Below, one piece after another: positions 25,199-34,365 of a stretch of 36,480 nt of DNA (position 1 is the stretch's first letter; each line of letters begins with the position of its first letter). Made by a program: the position numbers and the translations under genes. This DNA is from Pseudomonas thermotolerans DSM 14292. GTDB lineage: Bacteria > Pseudomonadota > Gammaproteobacteria > Pseudomonadales > Pseudomonadaceae. The notes under the pieces were generated by a model. The model worked only from the letters and a program-made list of their open reading frames with translations. It searched no databases and was not told the DNA's origin. The stretch spans positions 1 through 36,480 of the forward strand of contig NZ_KB822625.1 of NCBI RefSeq assembly GCF_000364625.1, in the 5' to 3' direction.

Positions 25199-25753
25199 AT
25201 GAGCAAACGCGCCCTGATTCTCATCGACATCCAGAACGACTACTTCGGCACCGGCAAGTGGCCGCTGCACGGCATGGACGCGGCCGCCGCCAACGCCGCG
25301 AAGATCCTCGCCGCGGCCCGCGCGGCGGGCGACAAGGTGATCCACGTTCGCCACGAGTTCGAGAGCGCCGAGGCGCCCTTCTTCACCCCGAACTCGGCCG
25401 GCGCGCAGATCCACCCCAGCGTGCAACCGCAGGCCGGCGAAGCGGTGGTGCTCAAGCACCGGGTCAACGCCTTCCGCGACACCGAGCTAAAGGCTCTGCT
25501 GGAGGCCGAAGGCATCGAGCAGATCACCCTGGTCGGCGCCATGAGCCACATGTGCATCGACGCCGCGGCCCGCGCCAGCGCCGACTTCGGCTATGCCACC
25601 ACGGTGATCCACGACGCCTGCGCGACCCGCGGCCAGGAGTTCCTCGGCCGGCGGATTCCCGCCGAGCAGGTACACGCCGCCTACATGGCTGCCCTGGCCT
25701 TTGCCTATGCCCAGGTGGTGTCCACCGAGGAGTATCTGGCCGCTCAGGCCTGA
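25199..25753 (+). CDS. Isochorismatase-like cysteine hydrolase
   Basis: A 184-residue hydrolase of the isochorismatase/nicotinamidase fold. The Asp-Lys-Cys triad is visible: D10 in ALILIDIQND, K86 in VVLKHRVNAF and C119 in GAMSHMCID, with the cis-peptide region just before the cysteine. It probably hydrolyses a small amide or ureido compound. Isochorismate itself is unlikely because no siderophore or phenazine genes are nearby. GGAGG lies five bases before the ATG at 25199, so longer readings are rejected. The divergent GlxA-type regulator and the repeats between them indicate that substrate-induced control is likely. The substrate cannot be told from the sequence. Confidence 0.9.
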   Translation: MSKRALILIDIQNDYFGTGKWPLHGMDAAAANAAKILAAARAAGDKVIHVRHEFESAEAPFFTPNSAGAQIHPSVQPQAGEAVVLKHRVNAFRDTELKALLEAEGIEQITLVGAMSHMCIDAAARASADFGYATTVIHDACATRGQEFLGRRIPAEQVHAAYMAALAFAYAQVVSTEEYLAAQA

Positions 25754-25792
25754 CCTGCAGCCGCCGGGGCCGCCACAGGACGGCTCCGGCAG

Positions 25793-26683
25793 TCAGCTCT
25801 GGCGCAGCGCCAGCCGCGCCTCGTCGAACTGCAGCGGCCAGTCGCGGCGGGTGAACACCTGGCCCTGCTCGCGCACCCGGCGCACCTCGGCCAGATCCAG
25901 CTCGGCGTACAGCCAGCGGCTCTCGCTCGGGCAGAGCTCCGCGCTCTCGGCGATCACCCCGCTGCTCGGCATGCCGCGATCCGGCGGCACGTAGAGGGCG
26001 GCGCGGCCGATGTTCTCGTCCAGCGCCGGCGACCAGGGCGCCAGCCCCACGGTGGGCGCCTGCAGCACGGCGATCTGGTTCTCCAGGGCACGGGCCTGGG
26101 CGCCAACGCGCACTCGGTGGAAGCCCGCCTCGGTGTCGGTGCAACTCGGCGCGAGGATCAGATCCACCCCGGCCTCGGCCAACCGGCGAGCCAGCAGGGG
26201 AAATTCGTTGTCGTAGCAGATCAGGATGCCCAGGCGCCCCAGCTCGGTATCGAACACCCGCAGCCCCTGGCCGGCGGCGATGTCCCACTGCTCCAGCTCG
26301 AAGCGGGTCATGATCAGCTTGTCCTGGCTGCCCAGGTTGCCTTCCGGGCCGAACAGCCAGGCGCGGTTGCGGTAGCGGCCGTCAGCGTCGAGCACCGGCA
26401 GGGAACCGGGCTGCAGGTAAACATTCAGGCGCTGCGCCAGGCCCTCGCAGAGCTCCAGCCAGCGTGGCAACAGCGGCTGGATGCCGGCGATGGAGGCCTG
26501 CAGGTCGCCACGCTGCTCTTCCGGCAGCTGGCCGCTGAGCACCAGCCCGGCATATTCCGGGAGGAGCAGCAGACGGGCGCCCTGCCCGGCAGCCTCCTCG
26601 CAAAGCGCGCTGAGGTGCGCGGCATAGGCCTCCCAACTGGTCAGCAGATCGATGTGGTATTGACAGGCGGCCAGGCTGATCAC
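25793..26683 (-). CDS. Carbon-nitrogen hydrolase (nitrilase superfamily)
   Basis: A 296-residue nitrilase-superfamily amidase. The catalytic residues are E43 (LLLPEYAG), K122 (SQDKLIMTRFE) with the second glutamate E129, and C156 (LGILICYDNEFP). The ending LDLAEVRRVREQG is typical of the GNAT-associated branch. The enzyme should hydrolyse an amide or related C-N bond in the cytosol; the substrate is unknown. Its ATG overlaps the stop of the GNAT gene by four bases, and elsewhere these two activities occur fused in one protein, so they probably act on the same compound. The length is normal. Confidence 0.92.
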   Translation of the reverse strand: MISLAACQYHIDLLTSWEAYAAHLSALCEEAAGQGARLLLLPEYAGLVLSGQLPEEQRGDLQASIAGIQPLLPRWLELCEGLAQRLNVYLQPGSLPVLDADGRYRNRAWLFGPEGNLGSQDKLIMTRFELEQWDIAAGQGLRVFDTELGRLGILICYDNEFPLLARRLAEAGVDLILAPSCTDTEAGFHRVRVGAQARALENQIAVLQAPTVGLAPWSPALDENIGRAALYVPPDRGMPSSGVIAESAELCPSESRWLYAELDLAEVRRVREQGQVFTRRDWPLQFDEARLALRQS

Positions 26684-27270
26684 GCGGCGATCTCCTTCAG
26701 CCAGAACGACATGGGCTTGGCCGACTCTTCCTGCTCGTCCAGGTCGCGCCAGTGGTATTCGGTGTGCAGTTCGGGGTGGTGGCGATAGCCGCGGCGCGCC
26801 CAGAAATCATTGAGCGGCTGGTAGTCCGCCGGCCGCCGCGGGTGGTCGGCGGGGCGCTGCACGGCGCAGAAGGCGCAATGGCTGAAGCGCCCCAGGGCGC
26901 GGGCATGGGCCTCGCGCTCGGCGAAGAAGCGCACCCCCAGGCCCAGACCGCGGTACGCCGGGAGCAGCAGCGACTCGCCGAAGTAGAAGATCTTCGCCAC
27001 CTCCCAGCCGGCGGCGACGAAGGGCCGTTGGAACTCCACGGTCTCGTCGGCCAGCGGCAGGGCGGTGGAGGCGCCGACCACCCTGGCCTCGTCCAGCACC
27101 AGCACGCAGAGGCTGTCCGCCGAGCGCGCGTAGGTATCCAGATAGCGAGCCTCGTACTCGAAGTCGCCGTCGTACAGATAGGGGAACTCACGGAATACAG
27201 TGATGCGCAGACGCGCCAGGTCAGCGATATGGGGGACGATCTCGGCCCCCCGGAGCAGTCGGATATCCAT
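26680..27270 (-). CDS. GNAT-family N-acetyltransferase
   Basis: A 196-residue GNAT acetyltransferase. The acetyl-CoA-binding motif A is ESLLLPAYRGLGLGVRFFAER, with the R-G-x-G-x-G pattern at about residues 108-113. The start IRLLRGAEIVPHIADLARLRI and the tyrosine-rich FPYLYDGDFEYEARYLDTYA are characteristic of the branch linked to nitrilase-type hydrolases. It probably acetylates a small molecule rather than a protein. The four-base overlap with the hydrolase gene downstream implies coupled translation. The 115-base region upstream separates it from the divergent SnoaL-like gene. Confidence 0.88.
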   Translation of the reverse strand: MDIRLLRGAEIVPHIADLARLRITVFREFPYLYDGDFEYEARYLDTYARSADSLCVLVLDEARVVGASTALPLADETVEFQRPFVAAGWEVAKIFYFGESLLLPAYRGLGLGVRFFAEREAHARALGRFSHCAFCAVQRPADHPRRPADYQPLNDFWARRGYRHHPELHTEYHWRDLDEQEESAKPMSFWLKEIAA

Positions 27271-27385
27271 GGATGGAGTCGTTGGGCAGCAGCAGGATGA
27301 CGCCGACAGACATGCCGGCCAGGAGCCTTGACCTTATCATACGCACCCTTTGCGCTTCTAAGCCCATAACGACAGGAGTATTCCC

Positions 27386-27784
27386 ATGAACGCCACCGAA
27401 CTGGTGCAGGCCTACTATGCAGCCTTCAACGCCGGGGACATGTCGTCCTTCCTCGACCTGCTGACCGATGACGTGGTGCACGACATCAACCAGGGCGAAC
27501 GCCAAGTCGGCAAGGCCGCCTTCGCAGCCTTCATGGAGAAGATGAACCGCTGCTACCGCGAGCGTCTGGAGGACATCGTCATCATGCAGAACGCCGACGG
27601 CAGCCGCGCCGCCGCCGAGTTCACCGTACATGGCCAATACCTGGCGGACGACGAGGGCCTGCCGCCGGCCCAGGGCCAGACCTACGTGCTGCCGGCCGGC
27701 GCCTTCTTCGAGCTGCGCGACGGCAAGGTGGCGCGCATCAGCAACTACTACAACCTCAACGACTGGATCGCCCAGGTCAGCTGA
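27386..27784 (+). CDS. SnoaL-like/ketosteroid-isomerase-fold protein
   Basis: A 132-residue cone-shaped alpha+beta (NTF2-like) protein. It opens NATELVQAYYAAFNAGDMSSFLDLL, the family's usual helix pair, followed by DDVVHDINQGERQVGKAAFAAFM and the strand-rich end FFELRDGKVARISNYYNLNDWI. Members act as small isomerases, cyclases or hydratases, or simply bind ligands, and the substrate cannot be deduced. AGGAG lies at a normal distance from the ATG. The stop is only three bases from the stop of the convergent DUF2789 gene, which leaves no room for a separate terminator. Confidence 0.85.
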   Translation: MNATELVQAYYAAFNAGDMSSFLDLLTDDVVHDINQGERQVGKAAFAAFMEKMNRCYRERLEDIVIMQNADGSRAAAEFTVHGQYLADDEGLPPAQGQTYVLPAGAFFELRDGKVARISNYYNLNDWIAQVS

Positions 27785-27787
27785 GGT

Positions 27788-28027
27788 TCAGGCCTCCCGT
27801 GGGCTGAGCAGCACGGCCAACTCGTCGACCTCCTCCGCCCAGTCCGAATCCTCCTGCAGCGCCTCGCGCAGGAACTCGGCCTGTGCCTCGTTCCAGAACG
27901 GCGCATCCGCCAGCGCCTGGCCAGGCTCCAGCCGGTGGCTGGCGATGAAATGGTCAATGCTGGTCCGGTCGTCCGGCAGTCCCAGTTGGGCGAACAGGGT
28001 CGCCAAGTTGTGCGGCACGGTGTCCAT
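27788..28027 (-). CDS. DUF2789 family protein
   Basis: A 79-residue acidic, helical protein of the DUF2789 family (DTVPHNLATLFAQLGLPDD and FIASHRLEPGQALADAPFW, with the acidic end AEEVDELAVLLSPREA). GGAGG lies nine bases upstream of the ATG at 28027. An ATG at 28036 would overlap the GGAGG and is rejected. The function of the family is unknown; its size and acidic character suggest a small regulatory or stress protein (inference). It lies downstream of a DJ-1 gene on the same strand, though that gene would be transcribed first. Confidence 0.8.
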   Translation of the reverse strand: MDTVPHNLATLFAQLGLPDDRTSIDHFIASHRLEPGQALADAPFWNEAQAEFLREALQEDSDWAEEVDELAVLLSPREA

Positions 28028-28101
28028 GGCTTGCATCCTCCGGAAAGGGGTGGCTGGTTTCTGCCAAGGAAGACTAGCCGCCAGTTCTCTCCACTGCCTG
28101 C

Positions 28102-28683
28102 TCAGTGACTGATCCGGGTCCCCAGCACGGCGAGGAAGGCAGCCAGCCAGGCGGGATGGGCCGGCCAGGCCGGGGCGGTGACCAGATTGCCCTCGACGTG
28201 AACGCCGCTGACCTCCAGCTCCACGTATTCGCCGCCAGCCAGGCGCACTTCCGGCGCGCAGGCCGGGTAGGCGCTGCACTCGCGGCCTTTGAGGATGCCG
28301 GCGGCAGCCAGTAGCTGGGCACCGTGGCAGATGGCGGCGATCGGCTTGCGGGCTGAGTCGAAGGCCTTCACCAGCTGAATCACCTGATCGTTCAGGCGCA
28401 GGTATTCGGGGGCGCGACCGCCGGGCACCACCAGGGCGTCGTAGGCGTCGGCCTCGACCTTGTCGAAGTCGAAGTTCACCGCGAAGTTGTGCCCTGGCTT
28501 CTCGCTGTAGGTCTGGTCGCCTTCGAAATCGTGGATCGCAGTGCGTACGGTTTGCCCTGCCCGCTTGCCGGGACACACCGCGTGCACGGTGTGGCCCACC
28601 ATCTGCAGGGCCTGGAAGGGCACCATGACCTCGTAGTCTTCGACGTAGTCGCCGACCAGCATGAGGATCTTTTTCGCAGCCAT
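28102..28683 (-). CDS. DJ-1/PfpI family protein
   Basis: A 193-residue DJ-1/PfpI-fold protein. The nucleophile elbow is [10 protein letters not shown] with C119 and H120, and an acidic residue of the active site lies in [10 protein letters not shown]. Members act as glyoxalases, deglycases, chaperones or peptidases. A glyoxalase or stress role is the usual annotation and cannot be refined here. AGGAG precedes the ATG at 28683. The frame is intact and the length typical. It is upstream of the DUF2789 gene on the same strand with a gap of 74 bases. Confidence 0.9.
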   Translation of the reverse strand: MAAKKILMLVGDYVEDYEVMVPFQALQMVGHTVHAVCPGKRAGQTVRTAIHDFEGDQTYSEKPGHNFAVNFDFDKVEADAYDALVVPGGRAPEYLRLNDQVIQLVKAFDSARKPIAAICHGAQLLAAAGILKGRECSAYPACAPEVRLAGGEYVELEVSGVHVEGNLVTAPAWPAHPAWLAAFLAVLGTRISH

Positions 28684-28838
28684 CGGGAGTCTCCTGGTTT
28701 GCTCGGAACGGAAGGCGCCTAGACGACGAGCGTCGCCCGGGCGCGGGCATTCTTCGATCCTAGCGCGTTCTGTCGATGGCGGGGGCAGGAATCGGCGACG
28801 GGCGGCAGGAGCCGGCCGGCCAAGGCGCGACTACGCGA

Positions 28839-29423
28839 CTAGTCGAACAGCCGCGACCAGAAGCTCGGCTGCTCCGCTTTCGGCCGGCTGGGGGGCAGGT
28901 GCTGCGGCGGCCGGACCTGGCGGGTCGCGGCGATCTCACGCTCGCCCAGTTGCGCCGAAACCAACTGCAGTGGCCCCTCGGCGATGGACGGCTGACCATT
29001 CTGCGGCGGCGGGTTGAGCTCGTCGTAGCGCAGGTAATAGGTGCCGCCAGCCTCGGTCTCCAGAGTGAACGCGGTGATTCTGGTGAAGTCGAAGAGTCCG
29101 TCGGCGAACAGGGTCCAGTAGCTGCCGAGCAATGGCCGACGCATCTCCACGTGGTAGCTGGCGCCGTCCAGCTCGAGGGCCAGATAGCCGTTGCTCGGCA
29201 GGGCGCCGACCAGGCGGCCGTCGAGGAACAGACCGGGGGCCTCCAGTTCCTGGTCGGCCCAGCGGCTCTGCGGCCGGTAGACATAGACCAGCGCATGCCC
29301 GGCGTCGCTGCGGGCATGGGCCTGGAAGACCGGGCCGTCGAGGCTGCCGAAGAAGCCGCCGGGCGTCGAGCAGCCGGCCAGGAAGGTCAGCAAGAGAACG
29401 GCGAACGGCAGATGACGGCGCAT
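28839..29423 (-). CDS. DUF2846-type lipoprotein
   Basis: A 194-residue lipoprotein. The Met at 29423 follows AGGAG and begins RRHLPFAVLLLTFLAGC, a signal sequence with its lipobox cysteine at residue 18. The mature part has the DUF2846 pattern: HALVYVYRPQSRW, LFLDGRLVGALPSNGYLAL and FTLETEAGGTYYLRYDEL, which form a small beta-rich domain. The C-terminal tail is proline-rich (RPPQHLPPSRPKAEQ). The function is unknown; it is presumably outer-membrane anchored. The 150 bases between this stop and the DJ-1 start hold nothing I recognise. Confidence 0.8.
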   Translation of the reverse strand: MRRHLPFAVLLLTFLAGCSTPGGFFGSLDGPVFQAHARSDAGHALVYVYRPQSRWADQELEAPGLFLDGRLVGALPSNGYLALELDGASYHVEMRRPLLGSYWTLFADGLFDFTRITAFTLETEAGGTYYLRYDELNPPPQNGQPSIAEGPLQLVSAQLGEREIAATRQVRPPQHLPPSRPKAEQPSFWSRLFD

Positions 29424-29623
29424 GGCGACTCCTAGGCAGGGTGAGAAGTCGAGCATAGTCGGACCGGTGCGGCACGCCCCCCCGACAAAAGTGCGGTCTC
29501 AACACCGGACGGTGACACAAGCGGTTAAAGAGTGAACCGCCCGGCGGTCCCGCAGGAGGCGGCCAGACTATTATCCTCAGCACTTTCGAACCTCGCCCAT
29601 TCGGCGTTTGCAAGGAGGAACCG

Positions 29624-29995
29624 ATGCTTCTGCAATGGCTGCTCACCCCGCTGGCCGTGCTGGGCGCCTGCGTGCTGGCCGGTCTCTCCGGCAGCATGGC
29701 GAGCAGTCTGGCCGGCTTCTGGCACCTGCCCGCTGCCGGCTTCAGCGCCGCCTTCGCCGTGGTACTAGTGGCCTACCTAGCCGCGCCCCGCCATCGGCTG
29801 GCGAGCGCTCTGGTGGCCCTGACCGCGGGAGCCCTCGTCGCTTCGGTCCTCCTCGAACCGGCCTTCTATCCAGAGAGTTACGGCGCGCGAGGCGCCTACC
29901 AGCCCAGCCACCTGCCACTGATCGCCACCTGCCTGGGTGGCCTGGCGGGCCTGCTGGCCAGCCTGGGGATCCGTCGCTGGAGCGGACTGCGCTGA
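29624..29995 (+). CDS. Small integral membrane protein, unknown
   Basis: A 123-residue protein with four hydrophobic segments (about 3-30, 36-53, 58-77 and 98-116), joined by short loops with RH(R) and a YPESYGARGAYQPSH stretch in the third loop. AAGGAGGAACC gives a very strong ribosome-binding site for the ATG at 29624. I do not recognise a family. It is followed after 63 bases by the DUF2236 gene on the same strand and could be co-transcribed with it. The 165 bases upstream contain a TATTAT-like box near 29570 but no convincing promoter pair. Confidence 0.7.
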   Translation: MLLQWLLTPLAVLGACVLAGLSGSMASSLAGFWHLPAAGFSAAFAVVLVAYLAAPRHRLASALVALTAGALVASVLLEPAFYPESYGARGAYQPSHLPLIATCLGGLAGLLASLGIRRWSGLR

Positions 29996-30058
29996 CCGCC
30001 TGGATTGTCCAGCCCGGGGCAACCCGGTAGCTTTGCACCATCCCTCGTCCGTCACCGA

Positions 30059-30943
30059 ATGCCCATGGAAAGCCTTCGCCAGCACATCGAAGCCCAGGTC
30101 CTCAGCCTCACCGGCCTGTCCCTCGGCGGCATCGACTTCGAGTCCCCGCCTGGCGACCCCGGCCTGTTCGGTCCGGAATCGGCCTGCTGGCAGGTACACG
30201 GCGACTTCAGCAGCATGCTGATCGGCGGCATCAGTGCGCTGCTCCTGCAGATGCTTCATCCCCTGGCCCTGGGCGGAGTCTGGGACCACTCCAACTTCCG
30301 CCAGGACATGCTCGGCCGCCTGCGCCGCACCGCCCAGTTCATCTCCGGCACCACCTACGGCGCGCGCGCCGATGCCGAGCGGCTGATCGAGCGTGTGCGG
30401 CGCATCCACGCCGGGGTGGTCGGCAGCCTGCCGGACGGCCGCCCCTACGCCGCCAACGATCCGGACCTGCTGACCTGGGTACACGTGGCGGAGGTCAGCT
30501 GCTTCCTCAAGTCCTACCTGCGCTATCGCAACCCCGACTTCCCGGGTCACGAGCAGGACCGCTACTACGCCGAGATCGCACTGGTCGCCGAGCGTCTCGG
30601 CGCCCGCGAGGTGCCGCGCTCGCGCCGCGCGGTGGCTGACTACCTGCAGGCCATGCGCCCGCAGCTGGTCTGCGACGAGCGCACCCGCGAGGTGGTTCGC
30701 ATCCTCCTCTCTGCCCCGGCGCCCAGCCCATTCGCCCGTCCCTATGCGGCGCTGATGATGCAGGCCGGCATCGACCTGCTGCCGGACTGGGCCGCCACCA
30801 TGCTCGAGCTGCGTCAGTCGCCGCTCAAGCGCCGGCTGATCCGCGGCGGCGTGCACGGCAGCGTGCCCCTGCTGCGCTGGGCGGTGCGCAACGGCTCGCT
30901 GCACCGTGCGCGGCGGCGCATGGGCCTACCGCCGCTGCACTGA
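30059..30943 (+). CDS. DUF2236 (MpaB-type) putative oxygenase
   Basis: A 294-residue protein of the DUF2236 family, named for the fungal oxygenase MpaB and the bacterial rubber oxygenase LcpA. The conserved histidine positions are visible in LLLQMLHPLALGGVWDHSNF and LTWVHVAEVSCFLKSYLRY, which bind a b-type haem in characterised members. The C-terminal RPYAALMMQAGIDLLP is also typical. It has no signal peptide and is probably cytosolic; the substrate is unknown. Two nearby ATGs (30059 and 30065) are possible starts, and neither has a strong ribosome-binding site. A short lead-in favours either equally, so the first is listed. Confidence 0.85.
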   Translation: MPMESLRQHIEAQVLSLTGLSLGGIDFESPPGDPGLFGPESACWQVHGDFSSMLIGGISALLLQMLHPLALGGVWDHSNFRQDMLGRLRRTAQFISGTTYGARADAERLIERVRRIHAGVVGSLPDGRPYAANDPDLLTWVHVAEVSCFLKSYLRYRNPDFPGHEQDRYYAEIALVAERLGAREVPRSRRAVADYLQAMRPQLVCDERTREVVRILLSAPAPSPFARPYAALMMQAGIDLLPDWAATMLELRQSPLKRRLIRGGVHGSVPLLRWAVRNGSLHRARRRMGLPPLH

Positions 30944-31033
30944 GCCATCCGGTCGGCAAGCCGCTAGTCCCGTCGCGCGGATTGCCGTGCCATACTCCTA
31001 GCCGTTCCCCAGCAAGGAAACCGACGCCGAGCC

Positions 31034-33973
31034 ATGTACAAAGGACTGAAACGCGCCGCAGGCGCGCTACTGATCGCCCTGGGACTCTACAGCCTGCTGG
31101 GCTTCCTGATCCTTCCGGGGATCGCCCTACACGTCATCAACCAGCAGCTGGCCAAATACGCCAAGGTACCGGCCAGCCTGGAACGCCTGGAACTCAACCC
31201 CTTCAGCCTGGAACTGACCCTCTGGGGCCTGCGCATCGGCGACGGCGAACAGCCCCAGGCCGGCTTCGCGCGGCTCTACGCCAACCTGCAGGCGGACAGC
31301 CTGTGGAGCGGCGTGCTACACCTGGCGGCGGTGGAACTGGAGAAATCCCACACCGAGGTGCGGTTCGCCGAGGACGGCACCCTCAACCTGACCCAGCTGT
31401 TCGCGCTGCCGCCCGACGAACCCCAGGCGGAGGACGAGCCGCCCGGCAAGCCCCTGGCACTGCGCATCGACCGGATCGCGCTGATTGAGGGCGGCCTGCA
31501 CTTCCAGGACCTGCGCCCCAGCGAGCCGGTGGAGTTCCTCTACGACTCGCTCAACCTGGAGCTGAAGAACCTCAGCACCCTGCCGGACGACCAGTCGGCC
31601 ATGACCCTGGTGGCCAAGGGCCCCCATGGTGGGCAGATCGACTGGACCGGCGAGCTCAGCCTGAGCCCGCTCGCCTCCAGCGGCCACCTGCAGATCAGCG
31701 ACGGCGACATGCGTGCCTTCTGGCCCTACGTGCGCGATGCCCTGCCCCTGGTACTGGAGCAGGGCAAGCTGAGCCTGGCCACCGACTACCGGCTGAACCT
31801 CGCCAGCGGCACCGAGCTGCAGCTCGACCAGACCCGCGTGGAAATCGCACCCTTCGCCATCAAGGCGCCGGACGGCCGGCCGCTGGTCAACCTGGAGCGC
31901 CTGGAGGTCAGCGAGACCCGCTTCGACCTGGCGAAGCAGGAAGTGGTGGTCGGCAAGATCCGTAGCCAGAACCTGGAAACCTGGGCGGCCCGTGAGAAGG
32001 ACGGCCAGCTCGACTGGCAGAAGCTGTTCGCCAGCCAGCCCGGCAGGCAGCCCGAGAACCCCGAGCAGCCCGCGGCAGCGGCCGAAGAGCCCGCCGAACC
32101 GGCCGACGCCGGCGCGCCCCAAGCGTCCCAGGAGGCCGCCAAACCCTGGCAGGTGCTGCTGGTCGACACCCAGCTGCGCGGCTACCGCATCCACCTCGCC
32201 GACCGCCAGCCACAGCAGCCGGTGACCTTGGAGGTCGGCCCGCTGAACCTCGATCTGAGCAACTTCGACAGCCTCAACCGCTCGCCCTTCAGCCTCAAGC
32301 TGGATACCGGGATCGGCAAGCAGGGCAAGCTCAGCGCCCAGGGCGAGGTGAACCTGGAGCCGGTCAAGGCCCGCCTGAAGGTCGCCACCCGCGACCTCGA
32401 CCTGCGCGTCGCGCAGGCCTACATCAGCCCCTTCATCCGCCTCGAACTGCGCAGCGGCATGCTCGGCAGCGACCTCGACGTCGACCTGACCGGCACCGAG
32501 CCTCTGGCCTTCAGCGTGCGCGGCCGCGCCGAGGTGAACCAACTGCACACCCTGGACACCTTGCGCGAGCGCGACTTCGTCAAATGGCAGAAGCTCAGCC
32601 TGGAGGGCCTCGCCTACCAACACTAGAAAAGCCTGGAGATCGCCAAGATCAGCTTCCAGCAGCCCTATGCCCGGGTGATCATCAACGAGAACCAGACCAC
32701 CAACCTCAACGAGCTGCTGGTTCCCCAGCCAGCCCCCCCGCCGGCCGCCAGCCAGCCGGCCGGCGAACCGCTGGCCATCCGCATCGGCGGCATCAGTCTC
32801 CACGACGGCTCGGCCAACTTCGCCGACTTCAGCCTGCGGCCCAGCTTCGCCACCGCCATCGAGCAGCTCAACGGCAGTATCGGCACCCTGGACAACCGCA
32901 AGCCGCAGGCCGCCAAGGTGGAGATCCGCGGCCGGGTGGACCGCTACGCGCCGGTGAGCATCCTCGGCAAACTCAACCCCTTCGACCCGCTGGACAAGCT
33001 CGACCTGGCCACCAGCTTCAAGAACGTCGAGCTGACCACCCTCACCCCCTACTCCGGCAAGTTCGCCGGCTACCGCATCCGCCGCGGCCGCCTCAACCTC
33101 GACCTGCACTACCAGATCGAGAAGAAGCAGCTCAAGGCGGAGAACAAGGTGGTGGTCGAGCGGCTGCAGCTGGGCGAGCGGGTCGACAGCCCGGACGCCG
33201 TGGATCTGCCGATCCGTCTGGCGGTAGCCCTGCTCAAGGACACCGAGGGACGCATCCAGATCGAGCTGCCGGTGGCCGGCAACCTCGACGACCCGCAGTT
33301 CAGCGTCATGCCGATCGTCTGGCAGACCCTGCGCAACCTGGTGCTGCGCGCCGCCCAGGCGCCCTTCAAGTTCATCGCCGGACTGGTCGCCGGCGGCAGC
33401 GACGTCGACCTCAGCACCGTCCCCTTCGCCCCCGGCAGCAGCAGCCTGGACGGCACCGCCCGGACACGCCTCGACACCCTGGCCAAGGCCCTTCAGGAAC
33501 GTCCCCTGCTGCGCCTCGAAGTGGAAGGCATGAGCGCCCAGAAGGTCGACGGCGCCCTGCTCGCCGAGCAGCGCCTGCAACGCGAGTTCCGGAGCACCTG
33601 GTACAAGATCCTGCAGCGCCGCGGCGACAAGCTGCCGACCGATCCTGACCAACTGGAGGTCCCGGAGGACGAACAGGGTCCGCTGCTCGAGGCCATCTAC
33701 CGCGCGCGCCTGAAGCAGCAGCCGCCGGCCGAGTGGCGGGAACTGTCGCGCGACGAGCGCAGCGCCAAGCTGCGCGAAGCAGTGCTGCAGTCCTGGGGCG
33801 AAAGCCAGCTGCTCCTGCGCCAGCTGGCCCAGGCCCGGGCCGCGGCCATCAAAGACTACCTGGTGGACAAGGGCGGCCTGACGGACGAACGCATCTACCT
33901 GACCGACGTCAGCCTCGGCGAGCCCGAGCCGGACGGCAGCGTGGCCACCGCGCTGCACCTGGACAGCGAATAG
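31034..33973 (+). pseudogene. AsmA-like DUF748 protein, split by an in-frame TAG
   Basis: One continuous 980-codon frame is interrupted by TAG at 32624-32626 (codon 531). The first half begins with a membrane anchor (KRAAGALLIALGLYSLLGFLI) and the AsmA-like HVINQQLAKYAKVPASLERL. The second half resumes without loss of homology (KSLEIAKISFQQPYARVIIN) and continues to the family's OmpA-like end (TVPFAPGSSSLDGTARTRLD, EVEGMSAQKVDGALLAEQR). DUF748 proteins are large periplasmic AsmA-superfamily members thought to move lipids between membranes. With the stop, only a 530-residue fragment would be made; no restart with a ribosome-binding site follows. A single change from CAG would explain the TAG. 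It may be a real mutation or a sequence error. Separate gene halves are not credible. Confidence 0.85.
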
Positions 33974-34070
33974 CCGCGGCGGGGCTTCGGAGCCTGTGGT
34001 CCGCCCGATTCCGGGTTCGGGGCGGACCTGCTAGGCTAGCCCCATCACGCTCACTGGACAGTGATGCCCC

Positions 34071-34358
34071 ATGAGAACGCTGCCCCTGCTTGCCCTCGTC
34101 CTGCTCCCAGCGCTGGCCACCGCCAGCAGTACCCTGCGCTGCGACAAGGGCATCGTCAGTATCGGCGACCGAGCCAGCGAGGTCATCGCCAAGTGCGGCA
34201 AGCCCAGTGAGCGCAGCTTCATCGGCTACACCTACAGCGGCGGCGGCGACCAGTCGGTGGAAGAATGGGTCTACGGCCCGCGCAGCGGCGGCATGGTCTA
34301 CTTCCTGCGCTTCGAAGGCGGCCGCCTGAAGAACATCGACAGCAAGCGCGGCAACTGA
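34071..34358 (+). CDS. DUF2845 secreted protein
   Basis: A 95-residue exported protein. A signal peptide (RTLPLLALVLLPALATAS) precedes a small domain with two cysteines, TLRCDKGIVSIGDRASEVIAKCG then KPSERSFIGYTYSGGG. The end, GGMVYFLRFEGGRLKNID, is typical of DUF2845. The pattern resembles the SmpA/OmlA-like fold of small envelope proteins, though that relation is only suggestive. Preceding sequence (GTGATG) gives no real ribosome-binding site. The stop is seven bases ahead of the rhomboid ATG, so the two were probably translated together. Confidence 0.85.
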   Translation: MRTLPLLALVLLPALATASSTLRCDKGIVSIGDRASEVIAKCGKPSERSFIGYTYSGGGDQSVEEWVYGPRSGGMVYFLRFEGGRLKNIDSKRGN

Positions 34359-34365
34359 CCCCCCC

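Noticed and set aside
32624..32626. TAG read as a special amino acid or by programmed readthrough
   Set aside because: Nothing around it suggests a readthrough context, and no pyrrolysine-type genes are in the window. One substitution explains it.
31316..33958. An 880-codon open frame on the minus strand opposite the DUF748 gene
   Set aside because: In very GC-rich DNA the strand opposite a real gene often stays open. Its translation is a low-complexity Gly/Val/Gln/Ala mixture with no motif, while the plus strand shows clear DUF748 homology.
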